Assembly: GCF_009848495.1 (NCBI RefSeq)
Contig: NZ_WWEP01000011.1
Location: forward strand, 1-64,000
Direction: 5' to 3'
DNA from: Flavobacterium sp. MK4S-17
GTDB lineage: Bacteria; Bacteroidota; Bacteroidia; Flavobacteriales; Flavobacteriaceae
DNA: 64,000 bases
Shown: positions 27,958-36,266 of the stretch, piece by piece
Numbering within the stretch: the first letter of the stretch is position 1
How the letters are laid out: every line of letters begins with the position of its first letter
Notes under the pieces: generated by a model
Told to the model about the DNA's origin: nothing
The model's input: the letters and a program-made list of their open reading frames with translations, nothing else
Database searches by the model: none
Position numbers and translations under genes: made by a program

Positions 27958-29100
27958 CTACAAGCCAGTAAGCCTCCTTAATAATGCCTTGAGGAATACT
28001 CCTTTCGGGCATTTTAAAATTACCTGTATATCCTCCTTTAAAGCGGTTTGCTCGTCCAGGAATTTAAACAATAGGGCAGGGCTGCCTTTGCGGAACATGG
28101 ATGAAAATATTTGCGAACCTTTCCAGTTTGTTTTATACAGTATGTCAAGCAGTAAAAGGTCATAATACCAAAACCTGTTCTTTTTATAAAATAAACTTAA
28201 GTCGTCATTCTTCTCAAGAAATAAAACCAGCCTTTGCGAAAGCCTGTCAGTATTTTTAAAGGTGTAACCTGTGCTCGCCTTTGTCCACCCCCCGGCAGAG
28301 CCTATATGCAATATGTTTCGTGTGTTGCTTTTCCAAAACTGGTAAACTGTCATGGGGATGCTGCCACTCTCTTTTTCTGTAACTGTATAATTGTCTATTC
28401 CTCTTTCTTCAAGATACTCACGTATAGCTTCCTCGTATTCTTTTTTTTTCAGAAGCTTCTCAGAAAACAGGGTATATTCTACTAAAGCTGTATCTGGGCT
28501 TACAGGAAGTACATACATAAACCTTGTATTGCCTTTCTGTTTTACGCTGAAATCCATAAATGTTACAGCGTTATCATTAAAGGCTGCAGTTTCAGTTTTA
28601 ATAAACCACCCTGTAAAGTGCTGCTGTAAAACAGGGAAATTGCCTCGGGCTGCATTTTCCGGGTTATAGATGCTGGTAAATAGTTTATCGCAGCTATAGT
28701 TCCCCGCACTGGTATTAACGGTTACGTGGGTGCCTTCATCTTTATAACCGGTTACGGTGCTGTTTAAAAAAGATATGTTGGACGATTGTTCCAGCTTGCT
28801 AAATACAAACTGATAAAAGTCTATCCCCTTTATCATTTTATATTCATAGGGAAATAAAGGCATTGTCCTGCTGAATTTTTCATTGGAAAAAATTGCCGAT
28901 TGCCAGGTTTTATACAAAATATTATCCCATTCGCCTTTACCCTGCTCCCAATAACACCAGGTGCGGTCATTGGTTTTCTTGGTATCAGCATCAATCAATA
29001 ATATTTTTTTATCTTGAAAATTTCCTGAAATAACCATTCTGTAAACGGTCATTAAAGCGGAAAGCCCACTCCCTGTAAAAATGTAATGGTAATGTTCCAT
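27958..29100 (-). CDS. crtY: Lycopene beta-cyclase
   Basis: 380-residue flavin-dependent lycopene cyclase making beta-carotene ends, consistent with yellow-orange pigmentation of the family. The N-terminal FAD segment reads YIFTGSGLSALMTVY and the family pair TWCYWEQG follows. Later motifs include the IGSAGGWTKASTGYTF segment near residue 270. No other carotenoid gene is adjacent, so it is detached from the usual crt cluster. It is divergent from the metal regulator gene, with a DtxR-like box in the shared gap. Confidence 0.9.
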   Translation of the reverse strand: MEHYHYIFTGSGLSALMTVYRMVISGNFQDKKILLIDADTKKTNDRTWCYWEQGKGEWDNILYKTWQSAIFSNEKFSRTMPLFPYEYKMIKGIDFYQFVFSKLEQSSNISFLNSTVTGYKDEGTHVTVNTSAGNYSCDKLFTSIYNPENAARGNFPVLQQHFTGWFIKTETAAFNDNAVTFMDFSVKQKGNTRFMYVLPVSPDTALVEYTLFSEKLLKKKEYEEAIREYLEERGIDNYTVTEKESGSIPMTVYQFWKSNTRNILHIGSAGGWTKASTGYTFKNTDRLSQRLVLFLEKNDDLSLFYKKNRFWYYDLLLLDILYKTNWKGSQIFSSMFRKGSPALLFKFLDEQTALKEDIQVILKCPKGVFLKALLRRLTGL

Positions 29101-29115
29101 ATATAATTGCTACTT

Positions 29116-29123
29116 CAAATATA
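29116..29123 (-). promoter_or_regulatory. -7 box of crtY
   Basis: TATATTTG on the minus strand, a perfect TAnnTTTG match, 15 bases before the crtY ATG at 29100. Its expected -33 region overlaps the DtxR-like dyad. Confidence 0.6.
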
Positions 29124-29145
29124 ATCAATAAAATTTTGGCACATG

Positions 29146-29161
29146 TTTAGGTTAGCCTAAA
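29146..29161. promoter_or_regulatory. DtxR/IdeR/MntR-type operator
   Basis: TTTAGG-TTAG-CCTAAA. The core TTAGGTTAGCCTAA equals the first 14 bases of the classical 19-base DtxR operator consensus. It lies between the divergent -7 boxes of crtY and of the DtxR-family gene itself, about 54 bases before the regulator's start, so it could repress both promoters. Confidence 0.7.
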
Positions 29162-29188
29162 AATGTTTTAACTTACATCAAATAATGT

Positions 29189-29196
29189 TATATTTG
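29189..29196 (+). promoter_or_regulatory. -7 box of the metal regulator/ZIP operon
   Basis: TATATTTG matches TAnnTTTG, 19 bases before the start codon of the DtxR-family gene. Confidence 0.6.
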
Positions 29197-29214
29197 TTTA
29201 GATGAAACGAAGTT

Positions 29215-29868
29215 ATGACCTATTCTGAAGAAAACTATCTTAAAGTTATATACCATCTTTCCAACAGTTCCGGAAAAGGGATTGCCACAAATGCAATAGC
29301 TGCTGAAATGGAGAGCAAGCCTTCATCTGTTACCGACATGGTACAGAAACTTGCTGAAAAGGATTTGGTAATATATAAAAAATACCAGGGTGTTTCCCTA
29401 ACCGAAAAAGGCCGCTTTATGGCTTTAATGATTGTGCGGAAGCACCGCCTTTGGGAGGTGTTTCTGTTAGAAAAACTGGACTTTTCCTGGGATGAAGTGC
29501 ATGATGTGGCCGAACAATTGGAGCATATCAAATCGGAGAAGCTGATTGACAAGCTTGATGCGTTTCTTGATTTTCCAAAAGAAGACCCGCATGGTGACCC
29601 AATACCTGATAAAAACGGTAAAATAGCCAAGACAGATAAAAAGCTGCTATCTGAAACCGGTACCGGAAAAACAGTTATTTGTGTTGGCGTTAAAGACAGC
29701 TCACCACCTTTTTTACAATACCTGGACAAGCAGCAAATAGCCCTGGGTTCGCTTATAGAAGTTATTTCGCGTGAGGATTTTGATATGTCGCTAACCCTTA
29801 AGGTAAACGGCAGGGCAATAACTGTTTCCAATAAAATAGCAGCCAACCTTTTTGTTAAAGCCAACTAA
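29215..29868 (+). CDS. Metal-dependent regulator, DtxR/MntR family
   Basis: 217-residue regulator. An N-terminal winged helix (SEENYLKVIYHLS to YQGVSLTEKGR) is followed by the metal-binding dimerisation domain with HRLWEVFLLEKL and EDPHGDPIP, and a C-terminal FeoA/SH3-like domain (LGSLIEVISREDF). It represses iron or manganese uptake genes when metal is bound. The ZIP transporter gene follows three bases later. The operator at 29146-29161 suggests autoregulation. Fe2+ versus Mn2+ specificity cannot be fixed from sequence. Confidence 0.92.
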   Translation: MTYSEENYLKVIYHLSNSSGKGIATNAIAAEMESKPSSVTDMVQKLAEKDLVIYKKYQGVSLTEKGRFMALMIVRKHRLWEVFLLEKLDFSWDEVHDVAEQLEHIKSEKLIDKLDAFLDFPKEDPHGDPIPDKNGKIAKTDKKLLSETGTGKTVICVGVKDSSPPFLQYLDKQQIALGSLIEVISREDFDMSLTLKVNGRAITVSNKIAANLFVKAN

Positions 29869-29871
29869 TTT

Positions 29872-30696
29872 ATGTTTGAAACACTAGTAACTTATTTTGA
29901 AAGCATACCTCCTGTACTTGCGGCTTTATATGCCACATTGTTTACGTGGTTCCTTACTGCACTTGGTGCTTCGGCAGTATTTTTCTTTAAGAAAATGAAC
30001 CGTGTAGTGCTGGACGGCATGCTTGGCTTTACAGGGGGCGTAATGATAGCTGCCAGTTATTGGAGCCTGCTTTCCCCTGCTATAGATATGAGTGCCGGGG
30101 AGGGTTTTATTAAAGTTATACCTGCATCGGTAGGCTTTGTGGCCGGTGCTTTGTTCCTTTTCGGGCTGGATAAGGCTTTGCCGCATCTCCATATAAATTT
30201 TAAGGAACAGGATAAAGAAGGCATAAAAACCCCATGGCGTAGAACAACCCTGCTTGTGCTTGCCATAACATTACATAATATACCCGAAGGGCTTGCCGTA
30301 GGCGTTTTATTTGGCGGTGTGGCTGCCGGTATACCGGAGGCTTCAATAGCGGGGGCACTTACACTGGCAATAGGCATAGGGATACAAAATTTTCCTGAAG
30401 GCATAGCGGTTTCCATGCCGCTGAGGCGGATGGGCATGAGCCGTACAAAAAGCTTTATGTATGGGCAGGCATCGGCGTTGGTGGAACCTGTAGCCGGTGT
30501 GGTGGGTGCTGTGGCAGTAGCTTTTTTTACGCCGGTATTGCCCTATGCACTTGCGTTTGCTGCCGGTGCTATGATATTTGTTGTAGTTGAAGAGGTGATA
30601 CCCGAAACCCAGCAGGATAAAAATACAGATATTGCCACGCTGGGGCTTATTTTAGGCTTTGTAGTTATGATGATGCTTGACGTGGCTTTAGGATAA
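29872..30696 (+). CDS. ZIP-family divalent metal transporter (ZupT-like)
   Basis: 274-residue inner-membrane importer with about eight helices. The helix IV metal motif HNIPEGLAVGV and helix V motif QNFPEGIAVSMP carry the transported-metal ligands. A short acidic loop (KEQDKEG) replaces the His-rich loop of eukaryotic ZIPs. Co-transcribed with the DtxR/MntR regulator, so uptake of Zn2+, Fe2+ or Mn2+ under metal control is likely. Confidence 0.9.
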   Translation: MFETLVTYFESIPPVLAALYATLFTWFLTALGASAVFFFKKMNRVVLDGMLGFTGGVMIAASYWSLLSPAIDMSAGEGFIKVIPASVGFVAGALFLFGLDKALPHLHINFKEQDKEGIKTPWRRTTLLVLAITLHNIPEGLAVGVLFGGVAAGIPEASIAGALTLAIGIGIQNFPEGIAVSMPLRRMGMSRTKSFMYGQASALVEPVAGVVGAVAVAFFTPVLPYALAFAAGAMIFVVVEEVIPETQQDKNTDIATLGLILGFVVMMMLDVALG

Positions 30697-30697
30697 A

Positions 30698-30826
30698 TCA
30701 GTTGCAGCCGCAATCATCATTGCCGCAGTTGCCTGATTTTTTCTTTTTCCTGAAAAAGAATCTCCTTGCCAGGAAAACTACTGCCCCTGCCACAAGTATA
30801 TATGCTATTATTGCCTGTATATCCAT
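30698..30826 (-). CDS. Small FeoB-associated Cys-rich membrane protein
   Basis: 42-residue protein starting at the ATG at 30826 (MDIQAIIAYILVAG), although the frame is open further into feoB. One membrane helix is followed by a positive stretch RRFFFRKKKK and a cysteine tail GNCGNDDCGCN. It starts two bases after the feoB stop. Short Cys-rich FeoB-associated proteins occur downstream of feoB in many anaerobes and Bacteroidota, and FeoC-like or metal-relay roles have been proposed. Easily missed because of its size. Confidence 0.85.
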   Translation of the reverse strand: MDIQAIIAYILVAGAVVFLARRFFFRKKKKSGNCGNDDCGCN

Positions 30827-30828
30827 AA

Positions 30829-32934
30829 TTATTTTAGTAACTGATACGCTATAAGCGATGCTATATAGGCTATTATACTCATACTTACCAGTTGCAGCAT
30901 GGGCCACTTCCAGGAGTTGGTTTCTTTCTTTACTATTGCCAGCGTACTCATGCATTGCATTGCAAAAGCATAAAAAAGCAGCAACGATATGCCCGATGCC
31001 AGGTTAAAAACTTTTTTGCCTGTTACGGGGTTTACTTCAGCACTCATACGCTGCTTTATGGTAGCTTCATTTTCACCACTGCTGCCAATATTGTATATAG
31101 TTGCCAGCGTGCCAACAAATACTTCCCTCGCTGCAAATGAGGATACTATGGCAATTCCTATTTTCCAGTCATAACCCAATGGGCGTATAACAGGCTCTAT
31201 TCCCTTACCCATTATACCTATGTAGGAATTTTCAAGTTGGTAGGATGCAATTTCATCTTCAAGCTCCCCTTCGGATAAAGAAGTGCTTTTATACTTTTCT
31301 TTTACAATTTCTTCGGCGTTGGCAAACTGTTCCCCCGGCCCGTGCGAACCCAAAAACCATATTATCATGGATATTGCAAGTATTATTTTACCTGCGCCAT
31401 ATACAAAAGCCTTGGTTTTTTCTACTACGTTAATGGCAACATTCTTTACCATTGGCAGTTTATAATTAGGCATTTCGGCAACAAAAAAGCTTTTAAACCT
31501 TGTTTTGAGTATTTTATTTAAAATCCAGGCAGAAATTATAGCCCCTCCAAAACCTAATAAGTACAGTAGCATAAGCGTGAGCCCCTGCAGGTTGAAGATG
31601 CCCAGCACAAGCCTGTTGGGTATAACAAGCGAAATAAGTATGGTATAAACAGGCAGCCTTGCAGAGCAGGTGGTAAATGGGGTTACTAAGATGGTTATCA
31701 GCCTCTCCCGCCAGTTTTCAATATTGCGTGCCGCCATAATTGCGGGAATAGCACAGGCTGTACCCGAAATAAGGGGTACAACACTTTTGCCGCTAAGGCC
31801 AAACCGTTTCATTATTTTATCCATCAGGAAAACAACACGGCTCATATAGCCACTTTCCTCCAAAATTGAAATAAAGAGGAAAAGGAAAGCAATTTGCGGA
31901 ATAAAAATAACCACACCGCCTATTCCCGGTATAATGCCCTGCGCAATAAGTTCGGTAAGTTTCCCCGGAGGCAGGTTTTCAGATGCATAAGCACTCAGCC
32001 AGGCAAAGCCTTCGTCTATAAGATCCATTGGCACGCTTGACCATGCAAATATAGACTGGAAGATAAGTAGCAATATTGCAAAGAATATAACATAGCCAAA
32101 AATTTTATGGGTAAGCACCCTGTCCAGTTTTGCCCTTAAGTCTTTTGCTTTTGCGGTATCTATTTTCTGTCCCTGTTTCAGGACATCATTTATAAACTGG
32201 TACCGTTTTATGGTTTCTTTTTGCTGCAGTCTTTTTAGTTCAGGGTTTGTCTTGGTAAAGGGGCTTTTTTCCAGTTCGCTTTTTTCCAGTTTTCCAAAAT
32301 TAACATCCTGAGTAATAACCAGCCAAAGCTTGTACAGAAGCTGGTTGGGGAATGCATGGCGCAGTTTATTGAAATATTCGGGGTCTATAGAAGATGCATT
32401 AAGGCATGGCTCAGTCGAAAGGCTTTCGTAGCTTACAATCAGCTCTTTCAGTTTATCAATGCCCGTTTTTTTTCGGGAGCTTACCAGTGCTATCTTTGTC
32501 TTTAAATGTTCTTCAAGATAGGGTATATCGAGTGTTATACCTTTACGCTCCATCCTGTCAGACATATTTATTACTAGGATGGCCGGTATCTCAAGGTCTT
32601 TAATCTGTGTAAAAAGCAGCAGGTTCCTTTTAAGGTTTTCCACATCTGTTATTACAACGGCAACATCAGGAAAATCTTTATCATTACGGTTTAGTAACAG
32701 CTCTATCACCACGTTTTCATCCATGGAACTGGCATTAAGGCTGTATGTACCCGGCAGGTCAATAATACTTCCTTTGCAGTTGCCGGGCAGTTTGGCTGTG
32801 CCCTGCTTGCGCTCAACCGTAATGCCGGGATAATTGCCCACCTGCTGGTTAAGCCCTGTAAGCTGGTTAAATACTGAAGTTTTACCTGTATTAGGGTTAC
32901 CTATAAGTGAAATTTTTATTGTCCTGCCTGCCAT
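30829..32934 (-). CDS. feoB: Ferrous iron transporter FeoB
   Basis: 701-residue inner-membrane Fe2+ importer with a cytosolic GTPase domain. GTPase motifs: G1 GNPNTGKTS, G3 DLPGTYSL, G4 NMSD. Two Gate domains follow (SGTACAIPAIMAAR and TTCSARLPVYTIL carry the conserved cysteines). It lies five bases after feoA and is followed by the small Cys-rich gene, so feoA-feoB-small form one operon. Confidence 0.96.
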   Translation of the reverse strand: MAGRTIKISLIGNPNTGKTSVFNQLTGLNQQVGNYPGITVERKQGTAKLPGNCKGSIIDLPGTYSLNASSMDENVVIELLLNRNDKDFPDVAVVITDVENLKRNLLLFTQIKDLEIPAILVINMSDRMERKGITLDIPYLEEHLKTKIALVSSRKKTGIDKLKELIVSYESLSTEPCLNASSIDPEYFNKLRHAFPNQLLYKLWLVITQDVNFGKLEKSELEKSPFTKTNPELKRLQQKETIKRYQFINDVLKQGQKIDTAKAKDLRAKLDRVLTHKIFGYVIFFAILLLIFQSIFAWSSVPMDLIDEGFAWLSAYASENLPPGKLTELIAQGIIPGIGGVVIFIPQIAFLFLFISILEESGYMSRVVFLMDKIMKRFGLSGKSVVPLISGTACAIPAIMAARNIENWRERLITILVTPFTTCSARLPVYTILISLVIPNRLVLGIFNLQGLTLMLLYLLGFGGAIISAWILNKILKTRFKSFFVAEMPNYKLPMVKNVAINVVEKTKAFVYGAGKIILAISMIIWFLGSHGPGEQFANAEEIVKEKYKSTSLSEGELEDEIASYQLENSYIGIMGKGIEPVIRPLGYDWKIGIAIVSSFAAREVFVGTLATIYNIGSSGENEATIKQRMSAEVNPVTGKKVFNLASGISLLLFYAFAMQCMSTLAIVKKETNSWKWPMLQLVSMSIIAYIASLIAYQLLK

Positions 32935-32939
32935 ATAAA

Positions 32940-33173
32940 TTAAGCGGTTACCAGTTCTACATCAATTTCTACTGCTGTTTCCCGCCTGATGGCAACGTGG
33001 CTGTCATTAACATTTATATATATAGGGTCGCCAAGTGGCGCAACCTGAAGCAGCTGAACCTCATTGCCGGGCAGGCATCCCATTTCAAGCAGTTTTAAAG
33101 GAATTGCCTCAATATTAAAATCTGTTATTATGGCTTTTTGGCCTTTTTTCAGGCTGGCAAGAGTAGTTCTCAA
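32940..33173 (-). CDS. feoA: FeoA ferrous iron transport protein
   Basis: 77-residue cytosolic SH3-fold protein needed for FeoB activity. It starts with TTG at 33173 (MRTTLASLKKGQ). The family features LLEMGCLPGNEVQLLQ and GDPIYINVNDSHVAIRR are present. The FeoA domain here is a separate protein instead of fused to FeoB. Confidence 0.92.
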   Translation of the reverse strand: MRTTLASLKKGQKAIITDFNIEAIPLKLLEMGCLPGNEVQLLQVAPLGDPIYINVNDSHVAIRRETAVEIDVELVTA

Positions 33174-33197
33174 CTTATTTAGAATAAATTAATATTG

Positions 33198-33205
33198 CAA
33201 AAGTA
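33198..33205 (-). promoter_or_regulatory. -7 box of the feo operon
   Basis: TACTTTTG on the minus strand matches TAnnTTTG, 24 bases before the feoA start. A half-site TTTAGAAT, identical to one arm of the hemA/araC dyad, sits at 33178-33185 just downstream. Confidence 0.5.
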
Positions 33206-33224
33206 TTAAAAAAATGGCAAAGAG

Positions 33225-33917
33225 TTATTTTTCATGCTCCGAAAGCCATTTAATATCTTCAAGCAATTGTGTAACATTTTTTTCACCCTCCACTTCTTTA
33301 TCCAGGTTGGTACCATTATAAAAGCCCCTTATCCTGCCCTTGCTGTCCACAAGTATAAAGTTTTCGGTATGTACCATGTCATAAAGCTCATCACTGCTTG
33401 ATGTTTTTACGGCGAGGTACGATTTACGGGCTATGTAATAAATATCTTCTTTTTTTCCTGTTACAAGGTTCCATTTCCCGTCTATGGCACCTTTCTTTTC
33501 TGCATAGGCTTTTAAAACCGGCACACTGTCTATATCAGGTGTTACAGAGTGTGAAAGCAGCATCACCTCAGGGTTATTTTTTATACGTTCCTGCAGCCAC
33601 GCCATGTTATCGCTCATAATAGGGCAAATAGTAGGGCAGGTTGTAAAAAAGAAGTCGGCTACATAAATCTTGCCTTTGTAATCTTCCTGGGTTACGGTGT
33701 CGCCATTTTGGTTTACAAAAGCAAAATCAGCAATTTTATGATTACGGCTTATGTATTGTATGGTAGTATCTACCAGTTCAGGGTTAACGTCGGCCGGGTT
33801 ATATATTTTTAAAGTTTTTTGCGGCTTTAATGCCTGGTAAAACAAAGTAAGTATTATAACAGAAAGAGTAAAAAGTACAATAAAGAAAATCCTGTATTTT
33901 TTAAAAAAAGAAAGCAT
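33225..33917 (-). CDS. Sco1/SenC/PrrC copper chaperone
   Basis: 230-residue thioredoxin-fold protein anchored by one N-terminal helix (residues 9-29), facing the periplasm. Copper ligands: CPTIC (C94, C98) and H183 in MVHTENF. Sco proteins deliver copper to the Cu-A centre of cytochrome c oxidase or maintain its thiols. It sits next to feo genes and faces the M13 peptidase gene across a 160-base gap rich in dyads. Confidence 0.92.
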   Translation of the reverse strand: MLSFFKKYRIFFIVLFTLSVIILTLFYQALKPQKTLKIYNPADVNPELVDTTIQYISRNHKIADFAFVNQNGDTVTQEDYKGKIYVADFFFTTCPTICPIMSDNMAWLQERIKNNPEVMLLSHSVTPDIDSVPVLKAYAEKKGAIDGKWNLVTGKKEDIYYIARKSYLAVKTSSSDELYDMVHTENFILVDSKGRIRGFYNGTNLDKEVEGEKNVTQLLEDIKWLSEHEK

Positions 33918-33931
33918 ACTGAAATTTTATG

Positions 33932-33939
33932 CAAAAATA
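33932..33939 (-). promoter_or_regulatory. -7 box of the sco1 gene
   Basis: TATTTTTG on the minus strand, 14 bases before the start; a short leader of under ten bases is implied. Confidence 0.5.
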
Positions 33940-33949
33940 AGAAACAAAA

Positions 33950-33986
33950 AACGTTACAGGGCTACTTATAGCCGGTTTATAACGTT
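33950..33986. repeat. Nested inverted repeat between sco1 and the M13 peptidase gene
   Basis: Outer arms AACGTTA/TAACGTT (33950-33956, 33980-33986) enclose inner arms GGCTA/TAGCC (33960-33964, 33969-33973) with a four-base loop. It is upstream of both divergent promoters and has no T-run, so it looks more like an operator or cruciform than a terminator. Confidence 0.5.
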
Positions 33987-34045
33987 AAAATACAAGACTG
34001 TGCCGTATTTGAGCAATTTTGGCATGGCTTTTTCTTCTAACTTTA

Positions 34046-34053
34046 TACATTTG
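34046..34053 (+). promoter_or_regulatory. -7 box of the M13 peptidase gene
   Basis: TACATTTG matches TAnnTTTG, 28 bases before the ATG; transcription would start close to the palindrome at 34062-34075. Confidence 0.55.
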
Positions 34054-34061
34054 TAAAAACG

Positions 34062-34075
34062 AGTAAACGTTTACT
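34062..34075. promoter_or_regulatory. 14-base perfect palindrome, LacI-type operator-like
   Basis: AGTAAACGTTTACT is self-complementary, with the central CG typical of LacI/PurR-family operators. It lies six bases before the peptidase ATG and overlaps the expected transcription start, a good place for repression. No LacI-family gene is in the window. Confidence 0.5.
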
Positions 34076-34081
34076 ACTATT

Positions 34082-36136
34082 ATGATAAACAAAACAGTAA
34101 AATTAGCAACAGCAGCTTTTGTTATAGGAGTGGCTGCCTGTAATGCACAGGCAACAGACAAACAGCAAAAGCCGGGCATAAACCTTTCTTATATGGATAA
34201 GAAGGTACGCCCAAATGATGATTTTTTCAGGTATGTTAACGGTACCTGGCTTGACCAGACAGAAATACCGGGCAACAAAACCCGCTGGGGAAGTTTTGAT
34301 GAGCTAAGGGAACAAACCAACCATGATGCGCTTGCCATATTAAAAGAAGCGGCAGCTAAAAACCTTGCTTCCAATACAGACCAGGGTAAAGCGGCAAACA
34401 TGTACAAATCCATTATGGATACGGTTACCAGGAACAAGCAGGGTATTGCCCCTTTAAAGCCTTACCTGCAAAAGATTGATAAGATTAAAAATACTAAAGA
34501 CCTGCAGGCATTTTTAACGGAAATGGAACTTGAGGGCGGCCTTGGTTTTTTTGGGCTTTACATAGGCGCCGACTCTAAAGACAGTAACAAAAATACCGTT
34601 TACGTGAGCCCGGGCAGCCTTGGGTTACCAGACACGGACTATTATGTTTCGGATGATGCAGATTCTAAGGAAAAAAGGGAAAAGTATGTACAGCATGTGG
34701 CAAGGATGCTTAAGTACCTTGGCTATAAAGACAATCAGGCATTGCAGTCGGCTAAAAATATACTGGCTTTTGAAACCGCTATGGCACAGCCCAGGCTGGA
34801 CAGGGTGGAACGCCGTGATGAGCGTAAAACCTATAACCCAATGACTGTTGCCGAACTGCAAAAACTTACACCAGCAATTAACTGGGATAAATACCTTAAG
34901 GAAACAGGTGTAGGCACTATAGATACTATTGTGGTTTCGCAGCCTAAATACATGACTGCCCTGAACGACCTATTTAAACAGGGAAAAGTTGAGGACTGGA
35001 AAGATTACATGAAATGGACGCTGATTAATAAATCGGCGAATTATCTTTCTACTGATATAGGCACAGCCGACTGGGAATTTTACAGTAAAACACTAAAAGG
35101 TGCCCTTAAGGAAGAAAAAAGGGATATAAATGCACTGCATACTGTAAATGGTACTGTAGGCGAAGCACTGGGGAAATTGTATGTTGAAAAGAAATTTCCG
35201 CCGGAAGCCAAGGCCAAGGCAGAAAGCATGATTAAAAATGTTATGCTTGCCTTTGAAAACAGGATAAACAACCTGCCGTGGATGGCAAAATCTACAAAAG
35301 AAAATGCCATACTTAAATTGCGTAAGCTGAAAGTAAAAATTGGTTATCCTGACCATTGGAAAGACTATTCTGCATTAACGGTTAAAAGCCCTGCCGAAGG
35401 AGGCACCTACTTCAGCAATATGAAAAATATTGCCAAATGGAGGCACCAGCAGGATCTTGCCGACCTTAAAAAATCTGTTGATAAAACGGAATGGCATATG
35501 GCACCGCAGATAGTTAACGCTTACTTTAACCCTGCTTATAATGAAATTGTATTCCCTGCCGGAATATTACAGCCGCCCTTTTATGATTACAGGGCTGATG
35601 AGGCTGTAAACTATGGCGGTATAGGCGCAGTAATAGGGCACGAGATATCGCATGGTTTTGATGATTCGGGTGCTCGCTTTAATGCAGACGGAAACCTTGT
35701 GAACTGGTGGAGTGATGCTGACCTTGATAAATTTACAAACCTTGGCGGTGCGCTTGCATCACAATACAGCCAGTTACAGCCGCTACCGGGCATTTATGTT
35801 GACGGTAAATTTACGCTTGGTGAAAATATTGGCGACCTTGGCGGTGTAAATGCTGCTTATGACGGCCTGCAGCTACACCTTAAACAGCACGGCAACCCCG
35901 GCCTGATAGATGGCTTTACGCCCGAACAGCGTTTCTTTATATCATGGGCAACTATATGGAGGACAAAATCAAGGGATGAAGCTATTAAAAACCAGGTAAA
36001 GACCGACCCGCATTCGCCGGGAATGTACAGGGCTTATGTGCCACTGCAAAATGTTGACGCGTTTTATGACGCTTTCGGCATAAAGCAAGGCGATGGAATG
36101 TATATAGCACCGGATAACCGCGTTAAAATATGGTAA
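34082..36136 (+). CDS. M13-family zinc metallopeptidase (neprilysin/PepO-like) lipoprotein
   Basis: 684-residue endopeptidase. The N-terminus is a lipoprotein signal with lipobox VAAC (Cys near residue 20), so it is attached outside the cytosol. The catalytic zinc motif HEISH lies near residue 520 in IGHEISHGFDDSG, and the third ligand is in GENIGDLGGV near 580. The C-terminal end KIW matches the M13 family ending. It probably degrades short secreted or dietary peptides. It is monocistronic and followed by a strong terminator. Confidence 0.93.
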   Translation: MINKTVKLATAAFVIGVAACNAQATDKQQKPGINLSYMDKKVRPNDDFFRYVNGTWLDQTEIPGNKTRWGSFDELREQTNHDALAILKEAAAKNLASNTDQGKAANMYKSIMDTVTRNKQGIAPLKPYLQKIDKIKNTKDLQAFLTEMELEGGLGFFGLYIGADSKDSNKNTVYVSPGSLGLPDTDYYVSDDADSKEKREKYVQHVARMLKYLGYKDNQALQSAKNILAFETAMAQPRLDRVERRDERKTYNPMTVAELQKLTPAINWDKYLKETGVGTIDTIVVSQPKYMTALNDLFKQGKVEDWKDYMKWTLINKSANYLSTDIGTADWEFYSKTLKGALKEEKRDINALHTVNGTVGEALGKLYVEKKFPPEAKAKAESMIKNVMLAFENRINNLPWMAKSTKENAILKLRKLKVKIGYPDHWKDYSALTVKSPAEGGTYFSNMKNIAKWRHQQDLADLKKSVDKTEWHMAPQIVNAYFNPAYNEIVFPAGILQPPFYDYRADEAVNYGGIGAVIGHEISHGFDDSGARFNADGNLVNWWSDADLDKFTNLGGALASQYSQLQPLPGIYVDGKFTLGENIGDLGGVNAAYDGLQLHLKQHGNPGLIDGFTPEQRFFISWATIWRTKSRDEAIKNQVKTDPHSPGMYRAYVPLQNVDAFYDAFGIKQGDGMYIAPDNRVKIW

Positions 36137-36140
36137 GTAA

Positions 36141-36165
36141 AAGCCCTGCATCAGCAGGGCTTTTT
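36141..36165 (+). terminator. Rho-independent terminator of the M13 peptidase gene
   Basis: Stem AAGCCCTGC/GCAGGGCTT with a four-base loop and a T-run immediately after, four bases beyond the stop codon. Confidence 0.9.
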
Positions 36166-36236
36166 AATTTTTTGTACTATAGAGCTTTAACCAAAAAATA
36201 ATTAGGATTTTTCTCAGAACTTAAGTGCTAAAAATA

Positions 36237-36244
36237 TATTTTTG
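36237..36244 (+). promoter_or_regulatory. -7 box of the orphan response regulator gene
   Basis: TATTTTTG matches TAnnTTTG, 22 bases before the TTG start at 36267, supporting that start. Confidence 0.5.
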
Positions 36245-36266
36245 CCTTTCATAATCAACCACTATT

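Noticed and set aside
29235..29864. 209-codon frame antisense to the DtxR-family gene
   Set aside because: Shadow of a well-defined regulator; serine-rich, no motif, no promoter.
33178..33192. Half-site TTTAGAAT upstream of feoA, possibly a second PerR/Fur-like box
   Set aside because: Only one arm matches the hemA/araC dyad; the other half (AATTAAT) does not form a convincing inverted repeat in this AT-rich leader.
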